Of a DNA stretch of 64,000 nt, positions 1-7,734 are shown in pieces. Position numbers and translations under genes: made by a program. The DNA comes from Kocuria sp. (GTDB lineage Bacteria; Actinomycetota; Actinomycetes; Actinomycetales; Micrococcaceae), in assembly GCF_030530945.1 (NCBI RefSeq), contig NZ_JAUMTZ010000005.1:1-64000 (forward strand), written 5' to 3'. Numbering within the stretch: the stretch's first letter is position 1; each line of letters begins with the position of its first letter. The notes beneath the pieces were generated by a model. It saw nothing but the letters and a program-made list of their open reading frames with translations, was not told the origin of the DNA and did not search any database.

Positions 1-1
1 G

Positions 2-181
2 GCGCCGGTGCACTACCTGTTCCGCCCGTACATCGTGTACCGCTCCCGCGGCTCGCAGCCGCACGCGGGTTCCGTGGGCGTCCGCCGCGGCTGGGAGCCC
101 ATTGGCACCCAGGACAGGGCCAGTTCACGACGCCGCACGCGGCCTCCGCGCGCACGCACCGGTTCCACGCGCGCCAAGTGA
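2..181 (+). CDS. C-terminal end of an unidentified protein (partial)
   Basis: The frame beginning at base 2 is open to a TGA at 179-181. Its first forty or so codons end almost without exception in G or C, the signature of the real genes in this window. The visible 59 residues start with a hydrophobic, aromatic stretch (HYLFRPYIVY) and finish in an Arg/Pro/Thr-rich basic tail. I recognise no family. It stops 70 bases before narK and on the same strand, so it could belong to a nitrate assimilation group, but nothing in the visible part shows that. The codon bias weakens in the last third, so the tail may be poorly conserved. Confidence 0.45.
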   Translation, partial: APVHYLFRPYIVYRSRGSQPHAGSVGVRRGWEPIGTQDRASSRRRTRPPRARTGSTRAK

Positions 182-251
182 GTTCCCCGCCGGAACGAGC
201 CGGCGTTCCCAACCCATCCCTGCGCTGCGGCGCACTGCACCGAGGAGAGCC

Positions 252-1475
252 ATGTCCACCGTTCATGCCAGCGGGGCCACCCCGAACTTGAAACAGGGCC
301 AGCTGCGGAACCTGATCCTGGCCACCCTGGCTTCCACCGTGGGGTTCTGGGCGTGGACCGTGGTGGGTCCGCTCTCCAGGCGCTATGCCACCGAGATGCA
401 CCTGAGCCCCGGGCAGACCGCCATTCTGGTGGCCATGCCGATCTTCGTGGGGTCGATCGCCCGGGTGCCCGTGGGTGCCCTCACGGACAGGTTCGGCGGA
501 CGGGTCATGTTCACCGTGATCCTGGGCGTCACGGCCCCCCTGGTGCTGCTCACGGGGTTCGTGGGCGGGATGCACAACTTCCCGCTGCTGGTGGTGGTGG
601 CATTCTTCTTGGGGATCGCGGGCACCGTGTTCGCGATCGGCATCCCGTTCTGCTCGGCGTGGTACGAGTCCCACCGCAAGGGTTTCGCCACCGGCGTGTT
701 CGGGGCCGGCATGGTGGGCACGGCGGTCTCCGCGTTCTGCACCCCGCGGCTCGTGGCCGCCACCGGGTACTTCACCACGCACGTGGTCATCGCGGTGGTC
801 GTGGCGGCCGCCGCGGTGCTGTGCTGGCTGCTGCTGCGGGACTCCCCCACCCGGGCGGGCGTTCCCGTGGAGCCGATGGTGCCGAAGCTCCGGGCTGCGT
901 TCGGGCTGAAGGTCACGTGGCAGCTGTGCTTCCTCTACGCGGTGGTGTTCGGCGCGTTCGTGGCGTTCTCCAACTACCTGCCCACCTACCTGGCGAACGT
1001 CTACTCCTACGACGCGACCGCCGCGGGGACCCGCACCGCGGGCTTCGCGGTGGCGGCCGTGGTCGCCCGGCCCGTGGGCGGCACGCTCGCGGACCGCTTC
1101 GGGCCCAGGGTCATCACGCTGCTGTCCCTGACCGGGACCATCGTGACGGCGGTGCTCGTGGCCTTCCAGCCCGCAGGGGAGCATGTCTACGGCCCGCTGT
1201 TCCTGCTCATGGCCCTGTTCCTGGGGCTGGGTACCGGCGGCGTGTTCGCGTGGGTGGGACGGGCCACCCCGGCCGAGAACGTGGGCACGGTGGGCGGTGT
1301 GATCGCCGCGGCCGGCGGGCTGGGGGGCTACTTCCCGCCGCTGGTCATGGGGGCCACCTACGACGCCGAGAACAACTCCTACTTCGTGGGCCTCACGCTC
1401 TTGGCTGTGTTCTGCCTCGCCGCACTGCTGCTCTCACTGGTGGTGCGCCACGGCGGGCGTACCTGGGCGGACTGA
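252..1475 (+). CDS. narK: Nitrate/nitrite transporter, NarK-type MFS
   Basis: Predicted 407-residue inner-membrane carrier with about twelve hydrophobic segments, the usual MFS length. Two MFS signature loops are visible, GALTDRFGGR at residues 75-84 and its second-half copy GTLADRFGPR. A glycine-rich segment near residue 380 (VGGVIAAAGGLGGYFPP) resembles the nitrate signature of the nitrate-nitrite porter family, which moves nitrate in and/or nitrite out. The ATG at 252 is preceded by GAGGAGA at a good distance; an upstream in-frame ATG at 102 would add a basic, non-membrane extension and is unlikely. No nitrate reductase is visible, but the sequence upstream lies outside the window. The substrate is inferred from family resemblance and not certain. 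Confidence 0.85.
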   Translation: MSTVHASGATPNLKQGQLRNLILATLASTVGFWAWTVVGPLSRRYATEMHLSPGQTAILVAMPIFVGSIARVPVGALTDRFGGRVMFTVILGVTAPLVLLTGFVGGMHNFPLLVVVAFFLGIAGTVFAIGIPFCSAWYESHRKGFATGVFGAGMVGTAVSAFCTPRLVAATGYFTTHVVIAVVVAAAAVLCWLLLRDSPTRAGVPVEPMVPKLRAAFGLKVTWQLCFLYAVVFGAFVAFSNYLPTYLANVYSYDATAAGTRTAGFAVAAVVARPVGGTLADRFGPRVITLLSLTGTIVTAVLVAFQPAGEHVYGPLFLLMALFLGLGTGGVFAWVGRATPAENVGTVGGVIAAAGGLGGYFPPLVMGATYDAENNSYFVGLTLLAVFCLAALLLSLVVRHGGRTWAD

Positions 1476-1484
1476 GCGGCGGGG

Positions 1485-1511
1485 GCGGGTCCCGCGGGGC
1501 CTGAGACCCGC
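1485..1511. terminator. Hairpin between convergent narK and GntR genes
   Basis: GCGGGTC at 1485-1491 pairs with GACCCGC at 1505-1511 across a 13-base loop. It lies just past the narK stop and before the stop of the convergent GntR gene. No T-run follows. Confidence 0.4.
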
Positions 1512-1535
1512 GCCCACGGGGCCGCCCGCGGGCCC

Positions 1536-1904
1536 TCAGCCCCGAGCCCGCCTGGCCGCGGCGCGCTCCACCAGCGCCACAGACTCCTCGGGGGTGTAGT
1601 GCAGCCGGTCCGCGACCACGTCCAGGTACGCGGCGGCGGCCCGCGCCGCGGCGGCCTCACGTTCGTCGCGGCCCTGCGCCACGAACGTGCCCCGGCGCCC
1701 GCGGGTCTCGATGATCCCGCGGGTCTCCATCTCCCGGTAGGCCTTGGCCACCGTGCCGGCGGCGAGACCGAGCTCCGCCGCGAGCGCTCGCACCGGGGGG
1801 ATGCGGTCACCCACCGTGAGCTCCCCGGCGGCCACGTCCCGCAGCACGCACTCCACGAGCTGCTCGTACACCGGGGTGGGGGAGTGGGGGTCCACCGTGA
1901 ACAT
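1536..1904 (-). CDS. GntR-family transcriptional regulator, short YtrA-like form
   Basis: A 122-residue protein with an N-terminal winged helix-turn-helix (residues about 10-75: PVYEQLVECVLRDVAAG..., then IPPVRALAAELGLAAGTVAKAYREME), the classical GntR fold, and only a short alpha-helical tail (residues 85-122). That size matches the YtrA subfamily, which usually controls neighbouring ABC transporters or membrane proteins and has no large ligand domain. The ATG at 1904 has AAAGG upstream, and a TACGAT -10-like element lies about 30 bases ahead of it. No obvious YtrA-type target transporter is adjacent; the next gene on this strand upstream is the YciI-like protein. The ligand and targets are unknown. 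Confidence 0.85.
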   Translation of the reverse strand: MFTVDPHSPTPVYEQLVECVLRDVAAGELTVGDRIPPVRALAAELGLAAGTVAKAYREMETRGIIETRGRRGTFVAQGRDEREAAAARAAAAYLDVVADRLHYTPEESVALVERAAARRARG

Positions 1905-1963
1905 GGGCACGCCTTTCGTCGTCTGCGCCCATCGTAGAGCGGGAGCGGGCGACGGCGGCGCGC

Positions 1964-2254
1964 TCAGTCCCGCAGCCACGCCCCGGTGCTCGGGTGCCAC
2001 GCGGCGAGATCCAGGCGCCCCACGAGACCCTCCCGCGCGAACGGGTCCTCGGCGAGGATGCGGCGGGCCGCGGCCTCGTCGGGCGCCTCCAGCACCAGCA
2101 TGCCGTCCCCGAACGGGCCGTCCAGCAGCTGGCCGGACGCGAGGAGTGTGCCCTCCTCCTCGAGCCCCTGGAAGTAGGCGTAGCGGGCGGGGCGCAGCGA
2201 GCTCATGGCCTGCGAGGAGGCCGCGTAGCTGAAGGTGGCGACGTAGACGGTCAT
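1964..2254 (-). CDS. YciI-like protein
   Basis: A 96-residue single-domain protein with a ferredoxin-like fold signature: an N-terminal beta strand (VYVATFSY), a central YFQGLEEEG...LLASG segment, then GDGMLVLEAPDEAAARRILAEDPFAREGL and a C-terminal W-containing strand. This order is typical of the YciI/YCII family, small dimeric proteins of mostly unknown biochemical role. The gene is divergent from the acyl-CoA dehydrogenase operon, and both appear to be transcribed from the short gap between them. TAGTCT ends six bases before its ATG and there is no ribosome-binding site, so the mRNA is probably leaderless. Confidence 0.85.
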   Translation of the reverse strand: MTVYVATFSYAASSQAMSSLRPARYAYFQGLEEEGTLLASGQLLDGPFGDGMLVLEAPDEAAARRILAEDPFAREGLVGRLDLAAWHPSTGAWLRD

Positions 2255-2260
2255 GGGCCC

Positions 2261-2266
2261 AGACTA
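2261..2266 (-). promoter_or_regulatory. -10 element for the YciI gene (leaderless)
   Basis: Read on the minus strand the hexamer is TAGTCT. Six bases (GGGCCC) separate it from the ATG at 2254, so transcription should begin at or within a base or two of the start codon. Confidence 0.5.
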
Positions 2267-2304
2267 CGGCGGCCTTCTGCCAGCCCCGTGGTCCGCACTG
2301 CACG

Positions 2305-2310
2305 TAGGCT
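2305..2310 (+). promoter_or_regulatory. -10 element for the acyl-CoA dehydrogenase operon (leaderless)
   Basis: TAGGCT is followed after seven bases by GTG at 2318. An in-frame ATG at 2312 lies only one base past the hexamer, too close to be included in a transcript from this promoter, which favours GTG 2318 as the start. Confidence 0.45.
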
Positions 2311-2317
2311 TATGGTC

Positions 2318-3436
2318 GTGTCCGCGCATGCAGAACTTCCCCGTCCGGCCGCCGCAACACCCGATCCGCAGGCCGTCCGCACCTTCGTCCACCACGCACT
2401 GGAGCGGGCCCGGGTGCTCGGGCGCCAGCTCCCCCCGCCCGGGGAGGGCGCCACGGGGGAGCTGTGGCGGCAGCTGAGTGCGCTGGGCCGTACCGACCTC
2501 GCGCACGCGCGGATCATCGAACCCCATCTGGACGCCCTGGCCATCCTGCGCCAGGCCGGGCGTGAGGACCTCGCCGCCGGGGGCCACACCTGGGCCGTGT
2601 GGGCCGCCGAGGGCCCCGGTGAGCCCCTGCGTGCCGTTCCCACCGCGGACGACGCCGCCGGGCCCGGTGCCGGGGCGCCCGCCGGTGCCCGTGCCTGGAC
2701 CCTCACCGGCACCAAGCCGTGGTGCTCCCTCGCGGACTCCGTGACCCGCGCCGTGGTCACCGCCCACGTGTGCGACGAGAACGGTGAGCCCACCGGCCAC
2801 CGCCGCGCGTTCGTGGTGGCCACCGACCACCCGGGGTTCGAGCCCGAGCCCGTGACGCGGTGGATCTCGCACGGTCTGGCGGAGGTCGTGACCGTGCCCG
2901 TGGCCTTCGATGCGGTTCCCGCCGAGCCGCTCGGCGCGGACGAGTGGTACCTGACGCGCCCCGGTTTTGCGTGGGGCGGCATGGGCGTGGCGGCCATCTG
3001 GCTGGGTGGCGCGCAGTCCGTGGCGGACCTGCTGTGGTCCCAGCTGCGCCACCCGCGCCGTCCCGTGGACGATGCCGCGTTCACCGCCCTGGGACAGCTG
3101 GACCTCACCCTGGGGGCGGCCCGGGCGGTGCTGGAGCGCGCCGCGGCGGCCGTGGACCGCGGCGACGCCGTCGGGCAGCGGGGTGCCGCGTGGGCCCTGC
3201 GGGTGCGCCGCACCGTGGCGGACGCCGCTGAGGAGGTGATCCGCGTGGTCTCCCGTGCCACCGGACCGGGACCTCTCACGGGGGATCCCGGCCACATCCG
3301 GCGGGTGGAGTCCCTGCAGGTGTACATCCGCCAGGACCACGCCGAGCGGGACACCGCCGCCCTGGGGCGGTCCCTGCTGGAGCTCGCGGAACACACGGCG
3401 CAGGACTCCGTGCAGGAGGAGGACACCCCGTGGTGA
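2318..3436 (+). CDS. Acyl-CoA dehydrogenase-like flavoprotein, first gene of a three-gene operon
   Basis: About 372 residues with the acyl-CoA dehydrogenase layout: an N-terminal helical part, a central beta region (WTLTGTKPWCSLADSVTRAVV, residues about 125-145, which normally contacts FAD and substrate) and a C-terminal helical bundle ending in conserved-looking RVESLQVYIRQDHAERD. Typical members oxidise acyl-CoA thioesters using FAD. The sequence is divergent and contains no clear fatty-acid subclass signature, so an acyl carrier or glycan-linked acyl substrate is possible. The stop codon overlaps the start of the next gene (GTGA), indicating translational coupling. An alternative start is the ATG at 2312. 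The coupling to a deacetylase, a methyltransferase and a glycosyltransferase is unusual for a beta-oxidation enzyme. Confidence 0.8.
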   Translation: MSAHAELPRPAAATPDPQAVRTFVHHALERARVLGRQLPPPGEGATGELWRQLSALGRTDLAHARIIEPHLDALAILRQAGREDLAAGGHTWAVWAAEGPGEPLRAVPTADDAAGPGAGAPAGARAWTLTGTKPWCSLADSVTRAVVTAHVCDENGEPTGHRRAFVVATDHPGFEPEPVTRWISHGLAEVVTVPVAFDAVPAEPLGADEWYLTRPGFAWGGMGVAAIWLGGAQSVADLLWSQLRHPRRPVDDAAFTALGQLDLTLGAARAVLERAAAAVDRGDAVGQRGAAWALRVRRTVADAAEEVIRVVSRATGPGPLTGDPGHIRRVESLQVYIRQDHAERDTAALGRSLLELAEHTAQDSVQEEDTPW

Positions 3437-4767
3437 CCTTCGACCACAGGGATTCCGGAACACCCGAGGCGGACTGGGCCCGCTGCGGCGCCCTGCGCCG
3501 CGCCCCAGAGCTGGACCTCACGGGCGTGGACCGTGCCGTGGTGTTCGCCGCGCACCCGGACGACGAGACCCTCGGCGCGGGCGGCACCGTGCACCGGCTG
3601 GCCCGGCAGGGGACCGAGGTGCGCGTGGTGGTGGCCACCCTGGGGGAGAACTCCCACCCGGAGTCCCCCACGCACACCCCGCACCGGCTCACCGAGCTGC
3701 GCCGCGCGGAGATGGCCGGGGCGGTCCGCGCGCTCGCGGGGGAGGGCGTCACCCCGCACCACCTCGGTCTCACGGACGGCGCCCTCACCGAGGAGCAGCT
3801 GCGAGAGCCCGTGGCGGAGCACGTCGCGTGGGTGGAGCAGGGGGAGAAGCCTCTGGTGGTCTGCACGTGGGAGCACGACGGGCACACGGACCACGAGGTC
3901 CTGGCCCGCAGCGTCGCCCGCGCCGCGGGGGCCCGGGGGGTGCGCTGCGTGCAGTTCCCCGTCTGGTACTGGCACTGGGGCTCACCCTCCCGGCTGCCGC
4001 GCGGCCTGGTGCGGGTCCCGCTGGCGGACGCGGACCGGCGGGCCAAGCAGGACGCGCTAGCGCACCACGCCACGCAGGTCCGCCCGCTCTCGCACCAGCC
4101 CGGGGACGAGGTGCTGCTGGGCGAGCACGTCCTCGCGCACTTCGCGCGGAACGTCGAGCACTTCGTGGTCTCCGCGCCGGACCAGGCGGCGGTGTTCGAC
4201 CGCGTGCACACGGACTCGGCGGACCCCTGGGCCGTGGACACCTCCTGGTACGAGCGGCGCAAGCGTGAGGTGCTCCTCGGCTGCCTCCCGCGGGCGCGCT
4301 ACGAGCGCGTGCTGGACCTGGGCTGCTCCACGGGTGCACTGACCGCGGAGCTGGCCCGCCGGGCGGGAAGCGTGGTGGCGGTGGACGCGAGCGACGTCGC
4401 CCTGCGTACCGCCCGCGCCCGGCTGGCGGAGCACGGCGCCGCGAACGTCGAGCTCGTGTGCGCGGTTCTGCCCGCGGGCTGGCGGGACGAGTGGGCGCCG
4501 CGGGACCTGGTGGTGGTGAGCGAGATGGGGTACTTCTGCTCGCCCGAGCAGTGGGACGAGCTGCTGGAGCGCTGCGCCACTGCCCTGGCACCGGAGGGGC
4601 ACCTGGTGCTGTGCCACTGGCGCCATCCCATCGAGGACTGGCCCCTGGACGGCGCGGACGTGCACCGTGCGGCGCGTCGCCGCCCGGACCTGCGGCGCGT
4701 GGTGAGCCACCGGGAGCCGGACTTCGAGCTGGAGGTCTTCGCGCCCGTGCCCGGGGAGCGCGGGTGA
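3433..4767 (+). CDS. Fused PIG-L deacetylase and class I SAM methyltransferase (NodS-like)
   Basis: A two-domain protein of 444 residues. The N-terminal half has the PIG-L/LmbE zinc signature AHPDDE (residues 40-45) and the companion HTDHE motif near residue 150. Such enzymes remove acetyl groups from N-acetylglucosaminyl lipids, thiols or antibiotics. The C-terminal half, from about residue 270, starts TSWYERRKRE and carries a SAM-binding glycine motif (LDLGCSTGAL, near residue 293), then VVAVDAS and a YFCSPEQWDELL segment, an arrangement resembling NodS-type N-methyltransferases. The natural reading is deacetylation of an amino sugar followed by methylation of the exposed amine; this is inference. 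GTG at 3433 overlaps the previous stop (GTGA); GTG 3430 is equally possible. The stop overlaps the next start in the same way. Confidence 0.85.
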   Translation: MTFDHRDSGTPEADWARCGALRRAPELDLTGVDRAVVFAAHPDDETLGAGGTVHRLARQGTEVRVVVATLGENSHPESPTHTPHRLTELRRAEMAGAVRALAGEGVTPHHLGLTDGALTEEQLREPVAEHVAWVEQGEKPLVVCTWEHDGHTDHEVLARSVARAAGARGVRCVQFPVWYWHWGSPSRLPRGLVRVPLADADRRAKQDALAHHATQVRPLSHQPGDEVLLGEHVLAHFARNVEHFVVSAPDQAAVFDRVHTDSADPWAVDTSWYERRKREVLLGCLPRARYERVLDLGCSTGALTAELARRAGSVVAVDASDVALRTARARLAEHGAANVELVCAVLPAGWRDEWAPRDLVVVSEMGYFCSPEQWDELLERCATALAPEGHLVLCHWRHPIEDWPLDGADVHRAARRRPDLRRVVSHREPDFELEVFAPVPGERG

Positions 4768-5582
4768 TCCGGCGGCTCGCAGTGGTGGTTCCTGCCTGCG
4801 ACGAGGAGGAGCGGGTGGGTCGGTGCGTGGCCTCGGTGGCCGCGGCGATCGCCCACCTCCGAGCCGGATCCCCGGTGGACCCGCCGCACGTGGGCGTGGT
4901 GCTGGCAGCGGACTCGTGCACCGACCGGACGGTGGAGCGGGCGCGGCGGGCGTGGGCGGCGTCGTGCCTCGCCGAGGACACCGCGCGGCTGGAGGTGCTG
5001 AGCGGGCGGTGGCGCAGCGCCGGTGGCGCGCGGGCCGCGGCGGCACGGCACGCGCTGTCGTGGACGCCCGGCCCGGAGTGGCTCGCCTCCACGGACGCGG
5101 ACACCGCCGTGCCCGAGAACTGGCTGGCCCACCAGGTGGAGCGCGCGGCGCACGGGGTGGACGCGGTGCTGGGGACCGTGGAACCGGACCCCGCCGAGTG
5201 CCCGGAGGCCGTGCAGCGGCTGTGGCGCAGCGAGCACGTGCTCGCGGAGGGCCACCCGCACATCCACGCCGCGAACATGGGTGTGCGTGCCCGGTGCTAC
5301 GAGCGGGCGGGCGGGTTTCCGCCGGTGGAGTGCAGCGAGGACGAGGCGCTCGTGGCGGCGCTGCGCGCGGCGGGCGCGCGGGTGGAGGCCACGGACCGGA
5401 TCCGAGCGGTCACGTCCGGGCGGCTGGAGGGGCGCGCCGAACTGGGGTTCGCCCACCACCTGCTGAGCCTGGCCCGGTTGGCCGACGCCGGGCAGCCGGG
5501 GCCGGCGCCAACCATGGGGCACCGGGGCCCGGCCGGGCGCAGCGGGAGCCCGCGGCACTTCGCCCCTCGCGGAAACGCTTGA
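4764..5582 (+). CDS. Family 2 glycosyltransferase, third gene of the operon
   Basis: A 272-residue GT-A fold protein without obvious membrane segments. It opens with the typical nucleotide-sugar strand (LAVVVPACDEEERVGRCVAS, residues 4-23), then VVLAADSCTDRT (about 45-56) and the metal/sugar-nucleotide motif STDADTAVP near residue 108, followed by HAANMGVRARCYERAGGFPP...SEDEAL, a classic acceptor-site block. Family 2 enzymes transfer one sugar from a nucleotide donor; donor and acceptor cannot be read here. GTG at 4764 overlaps the preceding stop by four bases, so it is translated with the deacetylase/methyltransferase. The last 40 residues are Pro/Gly/Arg-rich and probably disordered. Confidence 0.85.
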   Translation: MIRRLAVVVPACDEEERVGRCVASVAAAIAHLRAGSPVDPPHVGVVLAADSCTDRTVERARRAWAASCLAEDTARLEVLSGRWRSAGGARAAAARHALSWTPGPEWLASTDADTAVPENWLAHQVERAAHGVDAVLGTVEPDPAECPEAVQRLWRSEHVLAEGHPHIHAANMGVRARCYERAGGFPPVECSEDEALVAALRAAGARVEATDRIRAVTSGRLEGRAELGFAHHLLSLARLADAGQPGPAPTMGHRGPAGRSGSPRHFAPRGNA

Positions 5583-5609
5583 ACCCCCACCCCCGGTTCT
5601 GACTACTGT
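5579..5609 (+). promoter_or_regulatory. Probable promoter of the SRPBCC gene
   Basis: TTGAAC (5579-5584) and TACTGT (5604-5609) lie 19 bases apart. The implied start point near 5616 leaves a 30-base leader holding GGGAGG ahead of the GTG at 5646. Confidence 0.4.
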
Positions 5610-5645
5610 GAACACGGAACGCACACCGACACGGGAGGTATTTTC

Positions 5646-6110
5646 GTGAAAGCCACGCACATCGACGCCAGCCGCCTCATCGACGCCCCGGCGAAGGACA
5701 TCTTCGAGATCCTGACCCTGCCCGCCAAGCACGCCCAGATCGACGGCTCCGGCACCGTGGTCTCCGGCTCCGACCAGCGCATCCAGCAGGTGGGCGACGT
5801 GTTCGTCATGAACATGCACGCCGAGCACATGGGCGGGGACTACAAGATGGAGAACCACGTCACCGGGCTGGAGAAGGACAAGCTCATCGCCTGGAAGCCC
5901 TGCCAGGAGGGCACCTCCGTGGAGGACAACGGCTGGGAGTGGATGTACGAGCTCCAGCCCGAGGGCTCCGACCGCACCAACGTGACCCTCACGTACTCGT
6001 GGGAGCACGTCAACCCGGCCGTCCTCAAGAAGGTGAGCTTCCCGGTCTTCGACACCGACGTGCTCAAGGAGTCCCTGGAGAAGCTGGCCGCGGCCGTCTC
6101 CGGCTCCTGA
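5646..6110 (+). CDS. SRPBCC (START-like) small-molecule-binding protein
   Basis: A 154-residue single-domain cytosolic protein. It begins with the family's usual strand-helix opening (IDASRLIDAPAKDIFEILTL, residues 5-24), has a central GDVFVMNMHAEHMGGDYKMENHVTGLEKDKLIAWKP region and ends with a long C-terminal helix (VLKESLEKLAAAV), the helix-grip layout of polyketide cyclase/START proteins. These bind hydrophobic ligands or act as cyclases or detoxifiers; no specific ligand is evident. GGGAGG lies seven bases before the GTG start. It has its own promoter-like sequence, and a strong hairpin follows the stop, so it is probably a single-gene unit. Confidence 0.85.
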   Translation: MKATHIDASRLIDAPAKDIFEILTLPAKHAQIDGSGTVVSGSDQRIQQVGDVFVMNMHAEHMGGDYKMENHVTGLEKDKLIAWKPCQEGTSVEDNGWEWMYELQPEGSDRTNVTLTYSWEHVNPAVLKKVSFPVFDTDVLKESLEKLAAAVSGS

Positions 6111-6145
6111 CACCCCGGGGCTCCGGCTCCGCACGCAGGCACGTT

Positions 6146-6177
6146 CGCCCGCGCTCTCCTGAGGGAGGGCGCGGGCG
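6146..6177 (+). terminator. Terminator after the SRPBCC gene
   Basis: CGCCCGCGC (6146-6154) pairs with GCGCGGGCG (6169-6177) around a 14-base loop and is followed by TTCTCGTGT. It starts 36 bases after the stop codon. Confidence 0.65.
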
Positions 6178-6362
6178 TTCTCGTGTGCGGGGCCCGCACG
6201 CAGGCGCCGCGGCGGACGACGGCGCCCGGTCACCGTGGCGGGAACGGCCCCGCACCTGACGGGCGCACCGGCGTAGCCTGGCCGGGCCGGGCGGCGACGT
6301 TCCGGTCCGGACCCGGGGTGCCGTGCAGTCCCGGTGGGCAGAGGACAGCGGAGAGGCTCGGG

Positions 6363-7598
6363 ATGGGATCGTCAGTCAGCGCGTGGGAGGGCTACGACAG
6401 GGGTAGCTCCGGGTACAGGCGCATCCTCGTGGCGCTGCTGTGCGCCGGAGTGGCCACGTTCGCGCAGCTGTACTCGGTGCAGGGCGTGCTGCCTATCATG
6501 GCCGCGGACCTGCACGTGGACGCCGCCCGGTCCGCCCTCGCGGTCTCCGCAGCCACCATGGGTCTCGCCGTGGGGGTGATCCCGTGGTCGCTCGTCTCGG
6601 ACCGGTGGGGCAGGAGGCGGGCCATGGTTGCCGCAGTCTCCGCCGCCACGTGCCTGGGCGTGGTCATGGGCGTGATGCCCACGTTCGAGTCCCTCGTGGC
6701 CCTGCGCTTCGTGGAGGGCATGGCACTCGGAGGGATCCCTGCGGTGGCCATGGCCTACCTCTCGGAAGAGGTCAACCCCCGCTACGGTGCCCTGGCGGCC
6801 GGGACTTACATCTCCGGGACGAGCCTGGGCGGGCTGTCGGGGCGCATCGTGGCCGCGCCCCTCGCGGACTTCTTCGGGTGGCGCGTGGGGACCACCGTGG
6901 TGGCACTGATCGCGGCGGTGGCCGCGGTGGTGTTCATCGTCCTCGCCCCGCGGCAGCGGGGGTTCACACCCCAGCCCGTCCGTCTCACCGGGGAACAGGG
7001 CCTGTTCGCCCACCTGTGGATCAACCTCCGGGACCCGCGCCTGTTCACGCTCTATCTGCAGGGGTTCCTGCTGATGGGCGGGTTCGTGGCCGTCTACAAC
7101 TACATCGGCTTCCACCTGGGAGGGGAGCCGTTCCACGTCCCTCAGAGTGTGATCTCGGTGCTGTTCCTGGCATATCTCTCCGGCACCTGGTCCTCGGCGA
7201 AGGCTGGGGGTCTGGCGATCCGGCGCGGCAGGAAGCCGGTGCTGATCGGCTCCGCGCTGATCATGCTTGCCGGGCTGCTCCTGACCGCCGTCCCGTGGTT
7301 GCCCGCGATCGTTGTGGGACTGCTGGTCTTCACCGCCGGCTTCTTCGCCGCGCACTCCGTGGCCAACGGGTGGGTGCCCGCCCTCGCCACGGAGGGGCGC
7401 GCCCAGGCGTCGTCGCTGTACACCCTGCTCTACTACGGCGGCTCCTCCGTGCTCGGCTACGCGGTGGGTGTGCCCTTCACCGCCGCGGGGTGGAACGGGG
7501 CGGTGCTGTGCATCGTGGGGCTCATTGCCGCCGCCGTGGTGCTCGCGGTGGTCTTCCTTCCGCGGGCGCGTGCGGGTGAGGGGGTGCGCGTCGGATAG
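6363..7598 (+). CDS. MFS efflux transporter, YnfM/AraJ-like
   Basis: A 411-residue inner-membrane transporter with about twelve hydrophobic stretches. The MFS loop SDRWGRRRAMV is near residue 80, and VEGMALGGIPAVAMAYLSEEV near residue 120 resembles the drug/sugar exporter branch. The substrate cannot be predicted. The ATG at 6363 is preceded by GGAGAGG. TAGCCT at 6274-6279 could be the -10 element, giving a leader of about 75 bases. A 14-bp hairpin lies between this gene and the convergent DJ-1 gene. The C-terminal ten residues are Arg/Gly-rich and variable-looking. Confidence 0.85.
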   Translation: MGSSVSAWEGYDRGSSGYRRILVALLCAGVATFAQLYSVQGVLPIMAADLHVDAARSALAVSAATMGLAVGVIPWSLVSDRWGRRRAMVAAVSAATCLGVVMGVMPTFESLVALRFVEGMALGGIPAVAMAYLSEEVNPRYGALAAGTYISGTSLGGLSGRIVAAPLADFFGWRVGTTVVALIAAVAAVVFIVLAPRQRGFTPQPVRLTGEQGLFAHLWINLRDPRLFTLYLQGFLLMGGFVAVYNYIGFHLGGEPFHVPQSVISVLFLAYLSGTWSSAKAGGLAIRRGRKPVLIGSALIMLAGLLLTAVPWLPAIVVGLLVFTAGFFAAHSVANGWVPALATEGRAQASSLYTLLYYGGSSVLGYAVGVPFTAAGWNGAVLCIVGLIAAAVVLAVVFLPRARAGEGVRVG

Positions 7599-7680
7599 GA
7601 GGGGCTGTGGCGGGCGGCTGGTCTGCGCGCTCCGGGAGGTCTGAGGCCGCTGACCCGCGCGGCCGCCCGTCACACGGAAA

Positions 7681-7713
7681 CGGCGGGCCCCACCGGGAAG
7701 GTGGGGCCCGCCG
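7681..7713. terminator. Bidirectional terminator between MFS and DJ-1 genes
   Basis: A perfect 14-bp stem, CGGCGGGCCCCACC (7681-7694) with its complement at 7700-7713 and a GGGAA loop. Its symmetry and position between convergent stops suit termination on both strands. Confidence 0.75.
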
Positions 7714-7734
7714 TCGTGGTGCGGGGAGCGCGGC

